Position numbers and translations under genes: made by a program. The notes under the pieces are model-generated. The model saw only the letters and a list, made by a program, of their open reading frames with translations. It was not told the DNA's origin and ran no database searches. 13,446 nt of DNA from Hymenochaete sp. R1. Taxonomy: Eukaryota > Basidiomycota > Agaricomycetes > Hymenochaetales > Hymenochaetaceae. Where the stretch lies: positions 1 to 13,446 of the forward strand of contig JAFREE010000312.1 of assembly GCA_019400425.1 (NCBI GenBank). Reading direction: 5' to 3'. Below are positions 9,047-13,446 of the stretch, one piece after another (position 1 is the first letter of the stretch; every line of letters begins with the position of its first letter).

Positions 9047-10899
9047 TTAATAGACTGGGCTGACCTGAGTATGCTGCATGACGTGTCTCGCCTCGAAGCG
9101 ATGCCTATAGCGTGCACTGTCAGTCAATTTTCCGCACAACATTTATTCTTGAAATGTACCCTATAAAATCAAGAATATCTTGAAAAGAGCTGTACTTATT
9201 TGCCCCTGGGAACAAAATATTTGTATCATTCCCTTAAACAGAAGAGTTCAGGAGCACTAGACTTACTTAAGTACCTTACGAGCTCCTAGAGTGACATGTA
9301 AGTTTATGGTTTGACACAAAGCACATTCCGGTACTAACCATTGTGAAAACACCTCTCCCGTTTGTCTTCCCTTTCGATTGGCCTTCCACCGCTATCTCAT
9401 TATCTTCGCATGCCGCGAGCAGTGTTACTTGCCCATCACTGTGCTTCATCCTGCCTGGAAAAGGCGGGCGTTGTTGCTCCCGCGTGTAATAGTTGTACGG
9501 CAAGTCTAGCGTCAAAGTTAGTCCTTTCGACACTGGTTCCTTGTGAACATTTTCACTCACCAAGACCTGTTCCCGAATGGCAACAATCAAATAAGACCTA
9601 GAGATGATGAGCGCATTAGAGAGATTCGCAGCATCGAAGAAAAAAGATACTTGCCGTTAACGAGCAGCCTCGAGGTACCCTCTTAACGAGTATCTCGTGT
9701 AATTCGTCATCAACGATGGTCTTTCCATCACATGTGAACAATGCTGTCGGGTTCATGATGGTTAATTACGTGATCAACAATACATTAAGAACCCAGAAGC
9801 ACCTTCATCCCAGCCATCCACTTCATCTCCATCATAATCCTTGATTTGACTTGCATGCCCAGCAACTTACGCCGTGTCAGTAACCGTAAGAACACAACTA
9901 AAAACGACTTTACAATAAAAGAACAGCTGGTCTCCGGGCCGGGCATTCCGTACGAGCTCACCAATGCAAACTCTCTGACAAACGTGCATGGTTAAGGTCA
10001 CGTATAATCTAGGATGATTTTGATCTCAACTCACAATATTTTCTCGCGTAGGCTTCAAAGATGACGAATCATCCTTCATCACTGTCAGGGACTGCGTTGG
10101 CCACCCATAGATATCTGACTCGACGCAAATAAAGGATTTGCTTAGGAAGTACTTTATTGTTTGGACTTAAGAGCGGAATCTAACCTTGAAGAAGCATCCT
10201 AACCTCCTCGACGTCCGTATGAGGTCCAGTCAACGGTGGATAACCAATCTTATGGCAGTCTCGCACACCAATCTATCGTCGTAACGTGAGTCAGAAAACA
10301 GACAAGAAATCCGTGACCGACAACGTACAAGTAGCGCCTTCCGCTTCCTCGAGGTCCCAGTTCCAGTTCCAGTCACTGTTATTGGTTCCAATCTTCCTCT
10401 CGGTAGGAAGTACATTTCCTCTTCTTCCTCTTCGGCAGTATCTTCATTCGGAAGGAACTCGATAGATCGAGACACAAACTCCGTGGCTTCCGTCGCGGCA
10501 TGACCGAACACCTCATCTGGCCGGCCACAGATTATTTTCAAGCGAGAACGCTGTCTTTGAGTCCCTCGACGATTAACATTATCTTCACGTTTTTGCTGTT
10601 TCTCAGTTTTTTCTTGAAAATCGCCTTCACCCACGATGGTACTAGATTGTCCATCGTTCGTCGAGCTGTTAGTGTATGTAATCGGGAACGGCAATTGTTC
10701 ACTGCGCGAGCTGACCAGTACAAATATGTGTCAACCTTCTATGCGCTCGGCTACTGAAATAGAGAAACCAGGCATACCCAGGTGTCTTTACGGCAGGCTC
10801 TGACGAAGCCCGTGAGACAGCAGAATTAGCCCTAGTCAAAGGTGGCGTGCAGTCGTTCCCTGGTGCATCAAGCAATATCGTCTGTGAGTGACGTTCCAT
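9047..10899 (-). CDS. Type I metacaspase (caspase-like cysteine protease), twelve exons
   Basis: Minus-strand exons: 10899-10778, 10710-10329, 10272-10185, 10114-10035, 9974-9914, 9865-9803, 9743-9655, 9597-9561, 9505-9339, 9285-9267, 9205-9160 and 9104-9047, giving 403 residues. The caspase-like fold starts at RKRKALLIGV (about 162) and continues through GPHTDVEEVRMLL and LVRNARPGDQLFFY. The catalytic His248 sits in FAGHASQ, followed by the acidic DYDGDEVDGWDE and IVDDELHEIL. The catalytic Cys301 sits in DCCHSG. The p10-like part has LDLPY, QVTLLAACEDNEIA, GRGVFTM and a C-terminus ending TQVSPVY. Metacaspases cleave after Arg/Lys, usually with calcium, and act in stress and cell-death responses. 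Residues 1-160 are a low-complexity extension with a charged segment and a run of six Glu (134-139). Intron 7 (9654-9598) is GC-AG. The N-terminal exon is the least certain part. Confidence 0.87.
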
Positions 10900-11013
10900 A
10901 ATCGCGGTAATACTTGTGGGTAGAGGACGTAAGAAGGGAAGAGTCGAGATATCTGCATGGACTCAGATTCCTTCCATCTCTTTTATCCGTGTAAGAATCA
11001 GCTGTTCCTGTCG

Positions 11014-11088
11014 TTACTTGTCATCTATCGGGAGATGCATCGAAGTAAAGGATCTGTCGATTCTATAAGCATCCGTCGGCGTAGACAT
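11014..11088 (-). other. Short upstream frame (24 codons) ahead of the metacaspase
   Basis: ATG at 11088 starts a frame beginning MSTPTDAYRIDRSF and ending TAA at 11016-11014, 115 bp before the metacaspase ATG on the same strand. It could be an upstream ORF in the leader or a missed first coding exon (a GTAACG donor overlaps its stop). I could not find a splice that links it cleanly in frame to exon 2. Confidence 0.25.
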
Positions 11089-11950
11089 GGCTTTTTTGCA
11101 TCGCTTGTGTAGACCTCATCAAGCTTCATCATCGATCATGTTTCTGGACCTTGAGTGGCGTGATTTTGATTCCGTATTAGGCTTACAAAGAATTAGACGC
11201 CGTCACGTCTCCCTGTCGGAACTTGAGAGAAGGAGAAGGGCGCTGATGTGGATCTGCTCAGCTGTGCAGTTGTTGTGCTGATTGAGCAAAGATTATCTTC
11301 ATTGTGAATCAGGTTTCGGAAAGAGCCCCTGTGGAAACGGGACAATTTGACACAAGAGTGTTTTGCATGCAAATGTTACACACATAGACTCGCTAAAGGG
11401 CATGGATTACGAATGAGTAAGACAGTACGCAACATATTACTAGAACGACAGTGCCCGCACCAAATGATGACGAGCTTTCCATTAGTTTTTAAGCTCCGGG
11501 GACAGATGCCACCCTGTGGCAGAGCATAACACAGGCAGGTCCTCTAATGCCAACCTCTCCCGACCTCTCTCCTATTTTTCCCACGTAAACCAGCGACTGT
11601 AGTCGTCAATCCCCGAATGATTAATTGCATGTAATTACCAGGTCCGCTGGCGCCCATGCACCCGAAGCACTCTCACAAACCACGGAAAGTTCATATGGAA
11701 GCATAGGCTGCTTTTTCGCTCTCCCCACTAATTGCCAGGCGAACAGAGCGGATAATTTGCTGGGACAAGACTTCGACATCGGATGTGAGAAATAACCGGT
11801 CTGTCGACACACTTATCTTTCTCCTGGCACTGCTGTTCGACGAGCGCTAATTCAGAGTATTCTCCCAATTGCTTGGAAGAAGATGAAACAGAGTGAGAAA
11901 GTGCTACCGACCGATATTTTCGTCAAGCGCTGGTGATTGGCACTTGAGCT
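11089..11950. other. Region without a supportable gene
   Basis: No convincing gene. A + strand frame at 11087-11281 is Arg-rich and overlaps the metacaspase leader in antisense. A minus-strand stretch near 11760-11880 reads QLGEYSELALVEQQCQEKDK after a polypyrimidine tract and CCAAG acceptor-like end, and may be another exon of the degraded locus to its right. Confidence 0.35.
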
Positions 11951-12748
11951 CTATCGCCCTCTCCTTTCGATCTCTGCAACAGTTTTGGATGCAAGGGCAT
12001 GTCTGTCTCTGGTTCGGCATATTATCTCCCGAGACACGAACAGCGCGAAATTGATGTCTATATCGTCACGCTGACACTGCATAAGCGCCCAGGTTAGAAT
12101 ATATTTCAATAGTCTCCCCGGTCGATCAAAACAGAAACTTACGGAAAGATTGTGCATGAGGCTTTGCACTGCATTATGAAAATGTTTCCATAATCCTGGT
12201 TTGTGCATCAATGAAGGCGCCATTGCCTCGATTAATATGTAAAACAAGCTACAAGGCCTGGGTTTGCGTCATACAGTTATTACTCGTTTGTACTTGAGCT
12301 TATTGTCTGTGAAATGCATCTTCGGGCAAGACTTTGACCATTCCGTAGATCGGTGAGTTCGAATAGTCCATCGCCGAAGGTAAGGTTTGAGAGGCCTTTC
12401 TGAGCGGTGACAAAGTCAGGAGCTCAAACATTATGACGCAGTCTGCCCGTGCAACCCGTTCGCAGTGTCAGATATTTTACCCTTCTGGGATGCAGTCAGT
12501 AAAAGTCCTGTTTCGCAATGCTTCCTCCACAGACTCACCTTTTATAAAAGCCATGATCCGGTATAGCTTGATCTTCGATATAAGCATGAAAGTGAGATGG
12601 ATGGGAATCGTAGATCCAAAGCCTGATGATCTTCCGTATAACGACAACCATTCGCGCGTCCCGTTCATACTGAATAACGACGTCGATGCTTTCTTTCACA
12701 TTATCTTCGTCCGAGCCTGCAACCAGTTCCACTTTGAGGGAAGTGTTG
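11951..12748 (-). pseudogene. Unidentified multi-exon minus-strand locus with an in-frame stop
   Basis: Candidate exons on the minus strand: A 12748 (or 12716)-12539, B 12484-12284, C 12248-12143 and D 12076-11951 (TAG). Intron A/B (54 nt) has GTGAGT, a TACTGAC branch and CAG. Intron C/D (66 nt) has GTAAGT, TTCTAACC and TATGCAG. Intron B/C is a doubtful 35 nt. The translation looks protein-like: exon A has DVVIQYERDARMVVVIRKII and IPDHGFYK, exon B has DFVTAQKGLSNLTFGDGLF, exon C has MHKPGLWKHFHNAVQSLMHN and exon D has VSREIICRTRDRHALASKT. Exon B contains TGA at 12426-12424, with plausible coding on both sides in the same frame. Either the gene is a decaying copy or I misplaced an intron. I do not recognise the family. 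Confidence 0.35.
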
Positions 12749-13137
12749 CTGCGATGTATGTGCATCCCAGCACGGTGCCAATGCACGGTAGCCTTAATAT
12801 GTTATGTATCAGTGGTACTCTGGAACACTAAACCAGATCGGATAGATGTAGAGTCCTGTCCATAACCATATCAGTGAAGAAAATTTATTCATAGAAGAAT
12901 CATCACCTTTACGTATTTCTCTTCGATCAGTTTCTCCGTCAACAATGTCACGCTGAAGCCGGAAACGCTCCCAAATCGATTGAGCGGCCTATTCTTTTCC
13001 TCTTCACGGTATTCAGGGGAAAACATGAGAGCGTCGATGACCGACACAAAGCTGAAACGGCCGAGACGTCGACCTCGCTCACGATGTGAGAAGTTTGAAA
13101 TTCGCCGATTTCCAGCGCTCGTGTTGGTGTCATATAA

Positions 13138-13446
13138 ATGGTATTGTCCCAGAATGCAAGGGCAAGGGTTGTCATACGCGTAGACCCTGTTGAAGAATGG
13201 TGTTTAAGAGGTATGGGCGATACCGAATTTTCGGTTTTCTTGATGTACGCCTCCCACTCCGATTTCGTTCTTGAGAAACAGCTTTTTTTGGCATTATCTT
13301 TGCGTAGGACTGACTGGTCATTGATTGAAGATGTCCATGATGTTGCGGTCAGACTCAGAGAGAATAGAGACTGGATGGCTATGGCCGCTATGCGCGGCAG
13401 GAACGATGACGGAAATGTGACAAAAGTCATGGATCACGTCAAAGAC
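13138..13446 (+). CDS. Possible 5' part of an unknown gene, open at the right edge
   Basis: From ATG 13138 an open frame of 103 codons reaches the window end without a stop. It has a balanced composition: RVVIRVDPVEEW, then DFVLEKQLFLALSLRRTDW and an amphipathic stretch with LRENRDWMAMAAMRGRNDD. A CCCAG acceptor ending 13151 would allow it to be an internal exon instead. The opposite strand is also open across these bases in two frames, so strand choice is uncertain. No family is recognised. Confidence 0.28.
   Translation, partial: MVLSQNARARVVIRVDPVEEWCLRGMGDTEFSVFLMYASHSDFVLEKQLFLALSLRRTDWSLIEDVHDVAVRLRENRDWMAMAAMRGRNDDGNVTKVMDHVKD

Noticed and set aside
9938..9975. Apparent frameshift in the metacaspase after SLHW
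   Set aside because: Using the CAG acceptor at 9977-9975 gives RVCIGELVRNARPGDQ in frame, so no frameshift is needed.
12433..12831. 132-codon + strand frame
   Set aside because: It is antisense to minus-strand exons that have GTGAGT, TACTGAC and CAG splice signals and a more natural amino-acid composition. It is kept only as a weaker alternative.

Overview
The window looks like nuclear DNA from a filamentous basidiomycete, probably an Agaricomycete. Genes are compact and cut by many introns of 48 to 79 nt with GT(A/G)NGT-type donors and CTRAY branch sites just upstream of YAG acceptors. Two genes have ten or more exons, and the recognisable products (a fungal beta-tubulin, phi-like glutathione S-transferases, a type I metacaspase and a small double dsRNA-binding protein) fit a mushroom-type genome. 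All exon boundaries were read by eye from splice signals, reading frame and family conservation.

Layout. (1) 1-219: the 3' end of an unrecognised + strand gene. (2) 359-554: a GC-rich minisatellite of eighteen 11-bp units, then an AT-rich spacer. (3) 1414-2227 (+): a four-exon gene for a 213-residue protein with two dsRNA-binding domains. (4) 2346-2634: a MITE-like insertion with 29-bp terminal inverted repeats, in the upstream region of the next gene. (5) 2991-4829 (+): a complete ten-exon beta-tubulin gene of 445 codons, preceded by a leader intron. (6) 5845-6728 and 7522-8408 (+): two glutathione S-transferase paralogues with identical exon structure, copied in tandem together with their promoters, each with its own TATA box. 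(7) 9047-10899 (-): a twelve-exon metacaspase gene, convergent with the second GST gene, containing a GC-AG intron and a 19-nt exon. (8) 10900-13446: poorly resolved. A minus-strand multi-exon locus (about 11951-12748) has good splice signals but an in-frame stop, and an open frame runs off the right edge on the + strand.

The genes do not form one pathway. Tubulin is a housekeeping cytoskeletal gene, the GST pair is an expanding detoxification-type family, and the metacaspase and the dsRNA-binding protein are unrelated neighbours. The most interesting points are the GST pair, which shares a shortened helix alpha-1 region and a lost glutathione-contact serine; the metacaspase architecture and its altered His motif; the MITE upstream of tubulin; unusual beta-tubulin residues (Asn95, Cys165, Tyr167); and the apparently decaying gene on the right. 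No clearly new multi-gene system was found.
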